From Clytia hemisphaerica (taxonomy: Eukaryota; Cnidaria; Hydrozoa; Leptothecata; Clytiidae): a DNA stretch of 64,000 nucleotides. A program made the translations under genes and the position numbers. The DNA is taken from positions 1-64,000 of the forward strand of contig CACVBU010000696.1 of the NCBI GenBank assembly GCA_902728285.1. The letters run 5' to 3'. Shown in pieces: positions 1 through 11,306 of this stretch (the first letter of the stretch is position 1; the number at the start of each line of letters is the position of its first letter). Below the pieces are notes generated by a model that had not been told where the DNA came from, ran no database searches, and worked only from the letters and a program-made list of their open reading frames with translations.

Positions 1-410
1 CAAGATTGCGGATTTTTTCATTTAAGCAGCATACACCATCTGAAGCTGAGGATTCAGCTTTCTGTGGTGAAATTTTTTTTAGCTATCATTTCCAGTCATT
101 AGCGATAGCTAAAGTTTAACAGTCATCGGGCCGATTTTCAGACCGCACCGGCCAAACTCCCCACACCCTGCCACACGGAAGACTAGATTTCATCCACCAT
201 TTTTGGCGCGATTTTGGTGCTTCCGAAAATTATTTCTTGCTGGCGTGGTGTAAGGAGGCGATTCTTTGAAAAGGTGATTTTTTTGTGTTTTGAAAGTGGA
301 ATAACTTTGGGAATACTTAACCAATTTTAATAAATGACCCCTCATTTTTCTCACAAAGTAAGGACTTTCAAATAAAATTAGTTTGGTTTCTTAAAATTGA
401 GGGGAAAACT

Positions 411-612
411 TTGGCCTGTCCATCGTACCCTCGACATGGCCTGTCCACCGTACCCTCGACATGGCCCGAGAATTCTCGGGCCAAAACTTTTATTGGAATT
501 CGCGTAAAGCCTGAGTATGGCCCGAGCTGGTCCGAGAATTCGGGCCGTGTTCGGGCCACACGCGGGCCGTGTTCCGGGCCACGCAGCACGGGCCACACTC
601 AGGCCAATTTTT
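411..612. repeat. GGCCCG-rich repeat cluster
   Basis: A GC-rich island in AT-rich DNA, made of many direct and inverted copies of words such as TGGCCCGA and TCGGGCCA, with a near-duplicate of about 27 bp (GTCCATCGTACCCTCGACAT, then GTCCACCGTACCCTCGACAT). Open frames here exist only because stop codons are rare in GC-rich repeats. Related clusters lie at 1238-1358, 1640-1760 and near 2703. The rest of 1-825 shows nothing recognisable. Confidence 0.6.
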
Positions 613-825
613 GAAAACATGACTTAAACAGGCGTGTAATTTCAGGACTGAATTTTTTTAACATTTTCTTTGAGAAAAACTTGGTTTCTCTTAATTATAT
701 TTTAAATATATGAATGTTGTAAATTCATATAAATATTAAATGTCTTATTTGGTATGAAAACATAGTTATAAATATACTTAGGGTGGAAATATTTGCTAGT
801 AAACTGGTCCTGGTTTTAAACTGAA

Positions 826-1131
826 GCGTGTCCACACATTGAGTTTAAAGCCCGAAGGGCTAGAGTTCAATCTCTAACCTTTCTCAGGCAAGAAAAGTGA
901 AGCCTTAAAAAATGCGCCGCATTTTTGACGACAGATTGAATCTAGCAATTCCTTTGTTTTATGATTTTTTTTTCGAAATTTAGCGGTAAATTTAGTTCAA
1001 TATGTCATTTTGTGTAAAAAACCAGGCGAGCCGCTCAAGGCCGCGCAACTTTGGTAGGATTTGTTGGCTTCAAATCCTACCAAAGAGATTGACTTCTAGC
1101 CCTTCGGGCTTATACTTCATTGTGTCCACGG
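826..1131. mobile_element. Inverted-repeat element (MITE-like), ~305 bp
   Basis: The two ends are imperfect inverted repeats of about 47 bp. The left end starts GTGTCCACACATTG and contains AGCCCGAAGGGCTAGA; the right end carries TAGCCCTTCGGGCT and ends near CAATGTGTCCAC read on the minus strand. No open frame lies inside. The structure fits a non-autonomous DNA transposon. No clear target-site duplication was identified, so the exact ends are uncertain. Confidence 0.5.
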
Positions 1132-1237
1132 GAAGCTCGTAAAGTTTTTTTGAGCGATATAAACAAAACAGACAAATCTTATTTTGCACTATTTTGTTTG
1201 ACTGGACATGCTAAATCAATTTAAATATGGAATCTCC

Positions 1238-1358
1238 TGACATGGCCCGAACATGGCCCGAATGACTCGGGTCATGTTCGGGCCAAAAGAATTGATAGGG
1301 TCTCTCGGCCCGAACATGGCCCGAAGAGGCCCTAGAATTCTCGGGCCATGTCGAGGGT
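1238..1358. repeat. GGCCCG-rich repeat cluster, second copy
   Basis: Repeated CATGGCCCGAA and TTCGGGCCA words in both orientations, belonging to the same family as 411-612. The words CTCGGGCCATGTCGAGGG here and CCCTCGACATGGCCCGAG in the first cluster are reverse complements, so the two clusters share sequence in inverted orientation. Confidence 0.55.
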
Positions 1359-1791
1359 CGTACTCTTTGAAAAAAGTCTATTGAGTAGAATAGTCATTGA
1401 GTCGGTAAATTTGTCGGACTTTTTCTTTCCTCCGTTCAAAAATTTTATTATTGCTCATTTTTTGCGATTGATATCTAGCGCATTCACAGCATTTTGACTT
1501 TGTTTATCATTCATGCGCCATTTTGGTCGGAGGTCACAGTGTTCAAAGGTCATAATTTGAGACCACCCATAACACAAGCGGTTTTTTTGGCTGCTGGCTG
1601 GCTGGCTGGCTGGTAGTTTCCTTCAAGAATACACTCCAAAAACAACCCATGGCATGGCCTGAACATGTTCGGGCCTCTTATGTTCGGGCCTCTTGATTAA
1701 TACTTTTTAAAAATGGCCCGTGCGGGTCTGCGCAGTTTCGAACCATGTTCGGGCCAGATTTTCGAAAACTTGCTACGATCGCGCGTGTAAT

Positions 1792-2396
1792 CAGTCGAGT
1801 GTTTAAGATAAAAACTGCAATTATTACTCTTTTCGGAAATTATTGCCGAAAACGGCCATTTTTTTAACGATGAAATGCTGAATCAGCAGAAAAATAAAAA
1901 AGTAAATAAATGAAAATTGCCGTTTTTTGGCAATTATTGCCGTTTTTGCAAATAAAAGTTTATTTTATTATTGAACACGTGGTATTTGACACCCTCGCGA
2001 TAAGTAGGCCCACTGTGCCTCGTTTAGTTTTGTTTTCAACTGGTTTTTGTTGGAAATGCAGATAGCAAAATCGAGTCATATGTAAACAAATTTACAACGG
2101 GGGTTTTGTCATCTCTTTCTGACTGTGTTTCGGCATCGATGCAGGATCTTTTAACATATTATTTTAGAACTTTTCATGTTATTGAGCAACGAAAAATTGA
2201 AAAAATCACTTTTAAAAATCCGAAAAACCTTTTTCTCGATGCAATTTTACTATTTTCAAACACCTCTGACATCTTTGCCCTTAAAAGGACAACACATTTT
2301 GCTGATTCAGCATTTCATCGTTAAAAAAATTGCCGTTTTTGGCAATAATTTCCGAAAAGAGCAATAATTGCAGTTTTTATCTTAAACACCCTACTG
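1792..2396. mobile_element. MITE with 96-bp TIRs and 5-bp TSD
   Basis: Left TIR 1792-1887 and right TIR 2301-2396 are inverted copies of about 96 bp with only a handful of mismatches. The element starts CAGT and ends ACTG. It is flanked on both sides by GTAAT (1787-1791 and 2397-2401), a 5-bp target-site duplication. The interior of about 410 bp has no credible coding sequence (short frames at 2106-2367 are fortuitous). It is a non-autonomous DNA transposon; the superfamily is not assigned. Another element at 34947-35517 also starts CAGT and has a 5-bp duplication. Confidence 0.85.
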
Positions 2397-2982
2397 GTAA
2401 TTTCAGGACCCAATTTATATTTTAAATTCCTTATTTTAGCAAACAAATTTAAAAATCTTCATCTTTATTCAAATATATATTGTTCAAATATAAAAGTTAA
2501 TCATCTATTTTCTTTTTATTCTTTATCCCATTCCCTTTTCTCGTGGTCTTCTCCTATTCGAAGCAGAATTTTTCTGGATCGTTTTTTGTACTGTTATACA
2601 ACTTTGTGAATCAAACTGGTATTTGGAACTTTGAATTTGTCTAATGAAAATATTTAACAATGAATGATGATAAACCAGGAAAGGTAAATAAAATCAAATT
2701 ACATGGCCCGAACATGGTCTATTGTAACCAAAAATGATTGTTGATTTTAAAGTTGTTAAAAGTGCAAAGTAATTATCTTTGGAGTAAATGAACTGAAAAT
2801 CAATTAAAACAATGTAACAAAAAAGTTACAGAATTATGTCCATTGTACGGTTACGATTGATTCATCTTTTATACTACTTAACTGACAAGGAATTTACAAT
2901 GTTCTCTACCGTTTTGACTTTCTCACAACTATGGGTAAGTACTTTCTTTTACATAATGAAAAGAAACGGATTTTACCAAGCT

Positions 2983-3124
2983 GGGAGGCTAACATGCATA
3001 GCCCTTAAATGAATGACCTGGCTGGTCATTAAAATACAAAGTTTGCAGCTCTACTCTACCATTTTTGTTTTGATTTAATTTTGTATTTTGTCCATTCATT
3101 TGAGGGCTATGCATGTTAGCCTCC
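2983..3124. mobile_element. Small palindromic MITE-like element
   Basis: GGAGGCTAACATGCATAGCC at the left recurs in inverted orientation at the right, where GGCTATGCATGTTAGCCTCC is read. The arms are about 32 bp with one mismatch and enclose about 75 bp of AT-rich DNA. The structure fits a minimal non-autonomous DNA element. Target duplication is unclear. Confidence 0.55.
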
Positions 3125-3788
3125 ACTGATGCAAGTTACCCAATCTCACGGGATAGACTGAAACTCTTAGATCAAGATTATGGAATTTTGACTACGGGCT
3201 GATTTTACTTTTGCTTTGAGTGGTTAATTCATTTTCGATTTTAAGCCAGCATCTTAGCAACGGGGTGCTCGCCCATAGTTACAGGGGTTTGTGCAAAAAA
3301 TTAAACATTCCAAATCCCCCATTTCAATTAAGGTGACAAATACAAATATCTTCTAGTTAGTCACACGAGCGTCCCGCCGAAAAAATTTGAGCCAAGCCAA
3401 CCATGAGAACTAGTTTGAAGATCAACTTCCCAAGAAAAAGATCTAGAGGGGAGACAGACTTAGATCCGTACACCGTGCGGAATTGTTTTTACTTTAGCAT
3501 ATAAACAAGGCCTTAAAAATCGAAGCGTTGTCTCTGGAATTGAATGGCAAATTTTGGTTGGCTGATTTTGGCTGCTACACGTTTTATTTTGTTTCAAACT
3601 TTCAAGTTTTAATTTTAATTGTCTTGCAAACTTGATTTAGGTAACTCTCATCCTTGTTGTTGCAAATACATCCTGTAGATGACTGATGTTGTTTTCTCTG
3701 AAAGCTTGATTTCCTAGTGTGACTAGCTGTCTTCGTTTCGCGTTGCCCGACCGACTCTTGAAAATATTGAGTAGAATTTGGTGAGTCG

Positions 3789-4740
3789 GTAAATTGTTAC
3801 CAGCTTTTCTCGAGATTGGCTCATTAGTTTTTTCTGTTTTTTGGCACAAAGATGCAAAATGGCAATGCCCAAAATGTGACGGAGCCCGACTTTTGAATAA
3901 AAATTTCCGGCCGAAAATGGCGGAAATATGCTGGAAAAACTGTTTTTTTGGCATTTTCTCGAGATTTTATCATTAGTTTTTTCTGATTTTTTGCCCAAAG
4001 ATGCGTATTAGCAATGCCCAAAACATGGTAGAGTCCGATTTTTGAGGAAAATTCTTGTCCGGTCAAAAATGTCGTTTTTGCAGATTTTCATCGGACTTTT
4101 TCCTTATATTTCGTAGTTTTTTTCACACAAAAACAATATTAATAGCAATGCCCACCAGGAAGCATATGGTTCAATTGTCAATAAAACTGATTTTTGAGGC
4201 AGGAACTTACTAAAAATCGCCGTAGCAGCCGATTTTCGCCGGAAAAACGGTATTACTTGAATTTCTCGAGCTGTCCTTTATATTTTTTTATGAAATTTTG
4301 CACAATGATGCAAAATGTCAATACCTAAAATGTGACGGAGCCTGATTTTCGAAAGACATATTTTTCCGGCCGGAAATGCCCGGAAATATGCCGAAAAAAC
4401 CGGTATTTTCTTGAGATTTCATCATTTTTCGCGCAAAGATGCGTAGTAACAATGCCCAAAACATGAGCGAGTCCAATTTTTGAGAACAAAATTTTTGCCG
4501 GCAATCGCCGTTTTTCTAGATTTGCGTTGGGCTTTTTCCTTATAATTGGTTGTTTTTTCATTCAAAACATTATTGATAGCAATTCCCACCATCAAGCATG
4601 TTTTAATTTTCAATAAAATTCATTTTTGAAGCCGGAGCTATTTAAAAATTGCCGGAAGAACCTATTTTCGCCGGAAATACAGTATTTCTTGAATTTCTGC
4701 TGTACTTTATATTTTTTTATGAAATTTTGCACACTATGAG
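3789..4740. repeat. Diverged higher-order tandem repeat
   Basis: Three related subunits of about 130-155 bp occur in order and the trio is then repeated. Landmarks are AAAGATGCAAAATGGCAATG near 3848 and its relative near 4306; AAAGATGCGTATTAGCAATG near 3997 and its relative near 4434; and TAGCAATGCCCACCA near 4142 with TAGCAATTCCCACCAT near 4576. The subunits resemble one another (AATGCCCAAAA, GGAGCC/GAGTCC, GATTTTTGAGG), so an older 145-bp repeat was probably triplicated and the block duplicated. Minus-strand open frames across it are by-products. The flanking 3125-3788 and 4741-5720 hold no gene that I can support. Confidence 0.6.
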
Positions 4741-5727
4741 ACGAGATTAGACCAACTTACAGTAACACGGGGTTGTTTTGGTTGCTGGCTGGCAGTTTCC
4801 TTCAAGAATATATTCTAAAAATGGATGATAGATGGATGAAAACCCGAAAATTTTTACAACCGACCGACCAACTCACTTTTTAGACCCAACGAGGACGCGA
4901 AATGAAGATATCTGCCTATTGCAATGAATTTTGCACCTATTCTTCAAAATGAAAATATTCAAAATTTTAAGTTCTTCTTTTATTCAATGATTTTTTACAG
5001 CACTTTGTTGACAATCTAACTCTTAAATTTATCGCATTATATTCGAAAGCATCACTGGTCGAGATATCATGATATCACGAAATACCGATTCGGCTGATTT
5101 TCTAAAAATATGCGTGTGCACAGTTAGTTTTCACATAATAAGCACGCCGCACGCTATTGTAATTATATCGCACATTTCGTACTCCAGAACACCACAACTT
5201 TTCGGAGTTCTGATGCAGACCAAATTGCCGAAAATTGTGCTTCGGAGCACTGGCAGTGCTCTGGAATCTTCCGGTGTTCCGGAGCACGAAAAAACAACAT
5301 TTATGCTCCGGGCGATTCCGGAGCGTCAGCGCCCACTAGTCCTTCTGGTTGAAAGTTAAATCAAAAACCTGACTGAGCGCTGGGGTTGATGATTGACAAA
5401 ATTAGCAGGTTGTAAAATCTCCTAATATCATAAAAGTGATGTCGTGCATAATTATGTTTAATATCATTGTTAAATTTGATATTACACATCCAGCAGCCAT
5501 TCGAGAAATTCCAGCTCAGAGTTTTTTTTAATGATGGAGGTCATCATGTAATTGATTGTTATTGGTCAGACTAGGGGGAGAGTATTAACATTGATGGAGG
5601 TCATCATGTAATCACTCACAATCTGGAAAATTACTAGTTAAACCCTCGATTTATATGTCACCTTTATCCAAAAGTAAGTACAAGTAAGTATAGCCCTCAC
5701 CTTATTAATCAGTGAGTTAGGCTAATA

Positions 5728-6138
5728 CTTTTTTATTGATTGGTTTACGGAATCGCCGACGTTATTTTAGCCAAAATAAAATAAAAATAAAATAGAGATT
5801 TCAAAAACTTTTATTTACTTTTTCTCCTTCGACCTTCAAAAAAGAAGAAATAAAAAAGCCTTTACTTAAGCAGGAAAACAAAAGAAAAGAAGAGAAAGAT
5901 AGAGGACTGCACATGTGCTAGGAAGGAGAGTTGTCGAAGAGAGACTTATTCAAAAAATTGATACTTAGGAAATTTATAAAATTTTATTTTATTATTTCCT
6001 TCGATTCCAGATTTTAAAAAATAAAATAAAAAAAATCTAAAACATCAATTTTATTTTTATTTTTTTTCCATCCTCCTGTCCAAAACTTTTTCTCATAATG
6101 TCCGTAAACCAGAAAATAAAAAAGTAATTGCCTTAGAG
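5728..6138. mobile_element. Possible inverted-repeat element
   Basis: TACTTTTTTATT followed by TGGTTTACGGA at the left is matched by TCCGTAAACCA followed by AATAAAAAAGTA at the right, giving imperfect arms of about 35 bp. The interior is A/T-rich low complexity, which weakens the call. The boundaries are approximate. Confidence 0.35.
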
Positions 6139-6196
6139 TGAAAAAAAGTTTTAGCAAGGGGGGTGCATTTTTTTAACCCTTTTGAAAGGGGGATTC

Positions 6197-6382
6197 CAGG
6201 CCTGGCCATGAACAATACCTTGTGCATGCCAAAATAGCACTCCATGAAATATCTCATAAACTCTGGCGTGCTATTATTCTTGTATATTTTAGGAGTGCTA
6301 TTTTAGCACTCACAAACCATTTTAGGTGAGTGCCAGCGTATGTGTGAGTGCAATAGCACGCCATAATCTACGGCCAGGCCTG
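6197..6382. mobile_element. Small MITE with CAGGCCTGGCC ends
   Basis: The segment starts CAGGCCTGGCC and ends GGCCAGGCCTG, a perfect 11-bp terminal inverted repeat, with internal copies of AATAGCACTC and TAGCACGCCA. It has no open frame. The CAGG end would suit a hAT-like element, but no 8-bp target duplication was visible. Confidence 0.5.
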
Positions 6383-6734
6383 GTTAGGGGTGGGGATGGA
6401 AAATTATTTTCATTTTTTTGAATTTTTTTTATGAGATGGATGTTTTTTGCTCATGAAAGCATAATTTTGAAGAATATTTGTGTTTAGACATGAAATTTTG
6501 GTTGCTAGAAAAATTATCCATATAAAGAATTACTATTTATAAGCTCAGATCAATTTTCCTAGCCAAATTACTCAAATTTTTGAAATGATTGGTCATAGAA
6601 TGCATCCCCCCTGGCTCTTAGGGGGGGGGGCTAGAACCTAAAGTTCTGGCTGGGGGCTCTTTTCCCCTAAGATCAGGGGGGGATACTTACTCAGGGGGGG
6701 GCTATTTGTTTAGGTCTGTTGACTGGGGGCTAAC

Positions 6735-7060
6735 CTAACAACTTTTTCCAAAAACTAAGTAATTTTTCTTTGTACATTTTGGTATTTTGTTTGTGTAATA
6801 TAATAACGCGGGCACTCGATCTGAAAACAACCATACGTTCGCCCAAAATTTGGCTTCTAAAATCGGACCCTTACAGTGCAGTGAATTTCCATGAAAAATG
6901 ATACCCTTACAGTGCACTTTTTCAAAATTTTCCAAGAAAATGTGGAATTTTTCCTCTAAAATTGACCCTTACAGTGCACTAGCTGAACTATGAAAAACCT
7001 ACCCTTAAGGGCCGAACGTCTGGTAGGTCATATACCTTGAGTGCCCCCCCCCCCGGGTGT
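6735..7060. repeat. Dispersed repeat with CTTACAGTGCACT units and C-tract
   Basis: CCCTTACAGTGCACT-type words recur at about 6867, 6904 and 6965, and the segment ends in a tract of about 13 C. The same material lies inverted at about 34540-34890, where GGGGGCACTC, GACCTACC and GGCCCTTA occur in the same order on the opposite strand. G-rich flanks at 6610-6730 and 7210-7300 share the homopolymer character. Confidence 0.55.
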
Positions 7061-7360
7061 AATAATGAAGTCGTACTATTGAGGTTTGTTGATTAGAATT
7101 TCAAAAGAAGACATTATACATTTGGTATCTCTTTCTCTTGTGTGGACATGCAAAATGAAGACCTTGCATTGTTTGAAATTTTTTCCATTCTAACATTTTT
7201 GTTTTTTGTGTATTTTGGTAGGGGGGCTGTCTATTTCGAATTTTGGTGGGGGGCTAAATCTCTGGGGGGGGGGCTGAACCTTCAGGGGGGGCTTCAACCC
7301 CTCTGCACTCTATGTTGGTTTAACGAGCACATTCACTTAGATATCAATTATATATGTGTT

Positions 7361-7802
7361 CAGCCCTGTGAATCCAGGTCGGCATTCGGCAATGCCGACC
7401 TGAAAGCGGACGTAACCTGAGCTGAAGTCGGCTTTTATTTGCCGACGTAATTTACACTCTAGGTCGGCGTGCTGACAAAAGAAATGTTTTGGGTCGGCAA
7501 AGCCAACCTAAAGAGGAAAAATATTATTTGTTAGGTTAATCTAATTGTGCTATCATTTGATAACACACGATAATCGAGCCTCATTCCATTCTCTTTATAA
7601 AACATAAAACTTATTAACACAATTATTAAGGATAGTTAAACTAACTGTAGGAAATTTATTGTCTTTGCCGACCTAAACAAGCTACTTAGGACGGCTTTGC
7701 CGACCTAAAATGACCTCTAGGTCGGCAAAATTTTGCCGGCCTACGGCCGGTTTTGGTCAGCACTTACGTGCCAATATGATTTCTTCTGAATTCACAGGGC
7801 TG
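7361..7802. mobile_element. MITE with CAGCCCTGTGAAT ends and 6-bp TSD
   Basis: The element starts CAGCCCTGTGAATCC and ends GAATTCACAGGGCTG, so the ends are inverted repeats. TGTGTT flanks both sides (7355-7360 and 7803-7808). The interior is rich in short AGGTCGGC and GCCGACCT words in both orientations. It has no coding sequence. The CAGCCCTG terminus is shared with the element at 19448-19790. Confidence 0.8.
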
Positions 7803-7825
7803 TGTGTTAAATGCATTTAACCAGG

Positions 7826-8176
7826 TACCCTTGTCTCCCGAATAGACGGGGGGTCCGAATAAGCAGGGGGTAGGAAAATTTGCTAAATTCTAATAAGCGG
7901 GGGGATGGAATAAGAGGGGGGGGTAATTTGAAGACAGCATTTTTTTTAACTGATATCAATTTCAACAACAAAAAATAAACTTTAACAAATGAACACGTAA
8001 AATAAGAACCAATACTAACAAAAAGGAAAATTTTACCCAGTTTAAGGTCTATCTACACTGTAATAAAGTATTGAATTATTCGAATTTAATTAGCGGGGGG
8101 TCTTAATAAGAGCGGGGGGATGGATTTTTTTCTCTTAGCAATTAGCGGGGGGACGTCTATTCGGGAGACAAGAGTA
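7826..8176. mobile_element. TA-flanked MITE with internal G-runs, copy 1
   Basis: The left end TACCCTTGTCTCCCGAATAG and the right end, read on the minus strand as TACTCTTGTCTCCCGAATAG, are inverted repeats bounded by TA, the target of Tc1/mariner-like elements. The interior has several AATAAGCGGGGGG-like words in both halves. Relatives in architecture lie at 40993-41132 and 43331-43633. Confidence 0.75.
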
Positions 8177-8695
8177 GGTCCATAAAAGAATCGCTTGTTT
8201 TCTCTGGTGTTTATCTTGAATTGAGAAACATTTACTTGGGCTTTCTTACTTTCAAGCAATGAAATGCTTGTATGCTTTCTTTACAGAGGTGGGTTCAATT
8301 TTAAATTTGCAAAAAATATTCAAAATTTGCAAAACTTTGGACAAAAACCTTAAATTCCAATGGATTTTTCGGGAGGAGAATTTAGATTATTTTCAGATGG
8401 TTTGACAGAAATCAGGGGAAAAATTGCCAGAATTGCCAAATCTGGTACCCGCTGCCCTGAACTCCCCTACATCTTTAACCCATTTTTGACCCATAGTAAG
8501 TTTTCAATATTTTCACCGAATTTTTCTCAGAATTTTAAGTTTGTCACAGATACGCGATAAAACTTTGAATTTCTCATAAAACTTTGAATTTCTCATAAAA
8601 CTCATATAAAATCATTTTCTTACATGTCCAAAGTCCAAATAAGGCAAATTTAAAATAATTTTTTGAATTTAAATTTTGAGCAAAATTAAATCAAC

Positions 8696-9247
8696 ATGGA
8701 GCAATTTGATGCATGCTCTTCATGTGAACATAGCAAAAAAGGGACACCTTATGACCAATCACTTGATGAAATGGAATTTCAACGTGGAATCTGGCAAGCG
8801 GCTATTGACAATGATATAAACAAAATTAAAAGACAATACTTAAATGGAACTGATATAAATAGTGTTGACTCATCAGGTTATACAGCTTTACATTACGCTT
8901 CTCGTAACGGACATAATGAGATAGTCAATTTATTGATTGGTTATGGAGCTTGTGTTAACTGTGTTACAAAAGCTGGTAAAGATACCCCACTACACAGAGC
9001 AGTTTATGTTGGGAATTTAGATATTGTGAGACTTTTAATTTCAGCAGGGGCATCAATAAGGCAACAGAATGTCGATGGACAGACTTCTTTGCATAAAGCT
9101 GTACAAAGGAACCATACTGATGTTGTTAGGTACCTGTTAAAAATGGATTCTGAAATACAGACTGTAAAAGATAACAAGTCCAAACTACCTATTGATTATA
9201 GTTCGTCTGAGGAAATGACAAACTTGTTAAAAATTTATAAATACTGA
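8696..9247 (+). CDS. ANKRD39: Ankyrin repeat protein, ANKRD39-like
   Basis: A single-exon gene for 183 residues, the same length as human ANKRD39. The N-terminal stretch EMEFQRGIWQAA (about 26-36) matches the family's conserved EMDFERGIW lead-in. It is followed by ankyrin repeats at about 60-91 (GYTALHYASRNGH), 94-126 (DTPLHRAVYVGN) and 128-160 (GQTSLHKAVQRNH), with degenerate repeats on either side. The family is a small soluble ankyrin protein of poorly defined role; it acts through protein-protein contacts. The start is the only ATG that yields the family N terminus. It is the first of four co-oriented intronless genes. The orthology call is from remembered family features, not a search. 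Confidence 0.88.
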   Translation: MEQFDACSSCEHSKKGTPYDQSLDEMEFQRGIWQAAIDNDINKIKRQYLNGTDINSVDSSGYTALHYASRNGHNEIVNLLIGYGACVNCVTKAGKDTPLHRAVYVGNLDIVRLLISAGASIRQQNVDGQTSLHKAVQRNHTDVVRYLLKMDSEIQTVKDNKSKLPIDYSSSEEMTNLLKIYKY

Positions 9248-9980
9248 ACTAAAAGATTAAACAAAAATCATCTTATTAAAAAGAACACATTCATAGTCGT
9301 TATTAATTTGTCTGTGTTTCTGTGTTCAATTACTTCTTCATGTTTTTACTGACTTTGAAATACAATTTATTTGACAAAACAATGTCAATTATGTGACTTT
9401 GTTTACAATTTTGAGTACTTAGAAAGACTGATAGGGTAAAAGTGGTAAAAAAGACTTGCCCCGAGACAGCTCAAATATATCTTTGGATTGGATGAAAGCG
9501 TTCATGAAGGTTAAAGAAATTTTCTGCTCTGATAAAACATTAACCCTATTCATATACTAGGCTTTTAGGGAGTGGTTCAGAACTAGGAGGCTTTTCCTCT
9601 ACCACTTAACTTTTGATTTGATTGATATTTTTGAAATTTATATAATATTTATTTACTATATTATTTATAAACTATAAGGTCAAAGATATTTTCATTTTAA
9701 ATGAACATAAAAAATCTTGTAAATAAAAAAGATGTATTTTACACTTTTGAAAGTACAGCTACTTTGAATAATTCATTAACGAAGAACAGACTACAGTAAG
9801 CTAGTAAAAGAACAGGATTGATAAAAAACCAAATCATCTATTGGGTTGGTCTTTAGCTGATCGGTCTTTCTGGTAGTACTAAGTTAAATTGCTTTAAGAG
9901 CCAGACAAACCCAAACTGTAAGATACAAATCAATATAATAAAACATTTGATATTTTAGCTCAAAAAAATTATGAAAAGAA

Positions 9981-11306
9981 ATGTTTTTAGAGGTAATTTT
10001 GGAAAGTATGAAGAGAAAGCTGCGTCTTAGTGAAAATCCATCAGCTACTAAATATGAAGTTGTTAAACAAGATGAAATACCTCCTGACGAATGTCCACCT
10101 AATCAAATGCAACAGCCAAAGTCAAAAGGTGGTGGTATTCTGTGTGCTTCATCCAGGAAACGGTTTTATTTTTTGCTAATTATCACTGGTGTTGTTTTAT
10201 TATGGATTGGTATTTATTATAAGTTGTTGAATCATCGGTTCGAGTTGCCTGAACCGTTTAGAGAACTACGACGGATGTTTGGAGATGGACCTTCTAAGAA
10301 TAGAAGAAGGTTTCGTGAATCAGAGACAGAAAATATCGAAGAGGTGTCACTCCACAATGCTGCTATTCTCAACATTGTTGTTGTTGCTTGTAAAGACCGA
10401 GTTGGACAAGCTATCACTGCTTTGAAATCAGCAACATTGTTTACTAAATATAATGTACATTTTCATATATTTACTGACAAAACGGACGATAAGAAATTAG
10501 ATAATGAGTTAATGACATGGCCATCCTATCAAGAAAGGTGGATGATGTATTATATTTATCCTGCAAAATATCCTGATATGCTTGAAGATGATGAGAAAGT
10601 CGATTGGGAAGAGTTGTTTAAACCATGTGCTTCATTGAGATTATTTCTAGCACAACTTCTACCAACCACAGACTCTGTTATCTACATAGACACCGATATT
10701 TTGTTTTTGAAACCACCCGAAGATTTGTGGAATCTCTTTAATGATTTTGATAAGAGACAAGCTGTTGGGTTAGCACAAGAATGTGGAAAAGGTCAAGAGT
10801 TTTGTTGGTATTCAAAGGGTCCTAAGAAAGCACGCCACCCTTATGTACAACCTTATGGTGTAAATAGTGGTGTTATGTTAATGAATCTAACCAGATTGAG
10901 AAGGCTCAACTGGGAGAAAGAATTAATATCAATATACACGAATAACCGACTATTGATACGATATGGTGACCAAGACATTCTTAACATATTTCTTAATGCT
11001 CATCCAAAATTCTTGTATACCCTACCCTGTGAATGGAATTACAGACCTGACTTTTGTTATTTGGGCAATCATTGTCATCGGGCTATCAAGAATGGTATTG
11101 GAATTTTACATGGCTGTCGATTAAGCTTTCAGAAACCGAAAGTACAACCTGAATTTCATGCAATATATGAAGCATTTAAAGAATATTCTTTTGAAGATAG
11201 TGTTGAAGATAAAATTGTCAACGTTACTAAGTTTGTTTTCAAGAAAAAGTTTTCAAAAACCACTTGCGGCCAAATGATGAATTCAATTTTAATGTTTAAT
11301 ACATAA
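9981..11306 (+). CDS. GXYLT1: Glucoside xylosyltransferase (GT8 family)
   Basis: A type II Golgi glycosyltransferase that in other animals adds xylose to O-glucose on EGF repeats, for example in Notch. The 441-residue frame has a short cytoplasmic tail, one membrane segment at about 62-80 and a lumenal GT8 domain. Key motifs are YIDTDILFLKPPEDLW (235-250) with the DTD metal/nucleotide-sugar site, GVNSGVMLMNL (293-303), YGDQDILN (328-335), LPCEWNYRPDFC (348-359) and GIGILHG (372-378). It is intronless here. A likely splice acceptor (TGTTTTTAG) ends at 9990, just after the first ATG. If it is used, translation starts at the in-frame ATG at 10008 (MKRKLRLS), giving 432 residues; this start is preferred by its basic, family-like tail. 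GXYLT1 and GXYLT2 cannot be told apart, so the symbol is approximate. Confidence 0.9.
   Translation: MFLEVILESMKRKLRLSENPSATKYEVVKQDEIPPDECPPNQMQQPKSKGGGILCASSRKRFYFLLIITGVVLLWIGIYYKLLNHRFELPEPFRELRRMFGDGPSKNRRRFRESETENIEEVSLHNAAILNIVVVACKDRVGQAITALKSATLFTKYNVHFHIFTDKTDDKKLDNELMTWPSYQERWMMYYIYPAKYPDMLEDDEKVDWEELFKPCASLRLFLAQLLPTTDSVIYIDTDILFLKPPEDLWNLFNDFDKRQAVGLAQECGKGQEFCWYSKGPKKARHPYVQPYGVNSGVMLMNLTRLRRLNWEKELISIYTNNRLLIRYGDQDILNIFLNAHPKFLYTLPCEWNYRPDFCYLGNHCHRAIKNGIGILHGCRLSFQKPKVQPEFHAIYEAFKEYSFEDSVEDKIVNVTKFVFKKKFSKTTCGQMMNSILMFNT

Noticed and set aside
411-620. Long frames on both strands in the GGCCCG cluster
   Set aside because: GC-rich repeats lack stop codons in several frames at once; no start context, splice sites or homology.
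3637-4066. Minus-strand frames with similar protein sequences
   Set aside because: They are by-products of the tandem repeat; the similar translations reflect repeat units, not a protein repeat family.
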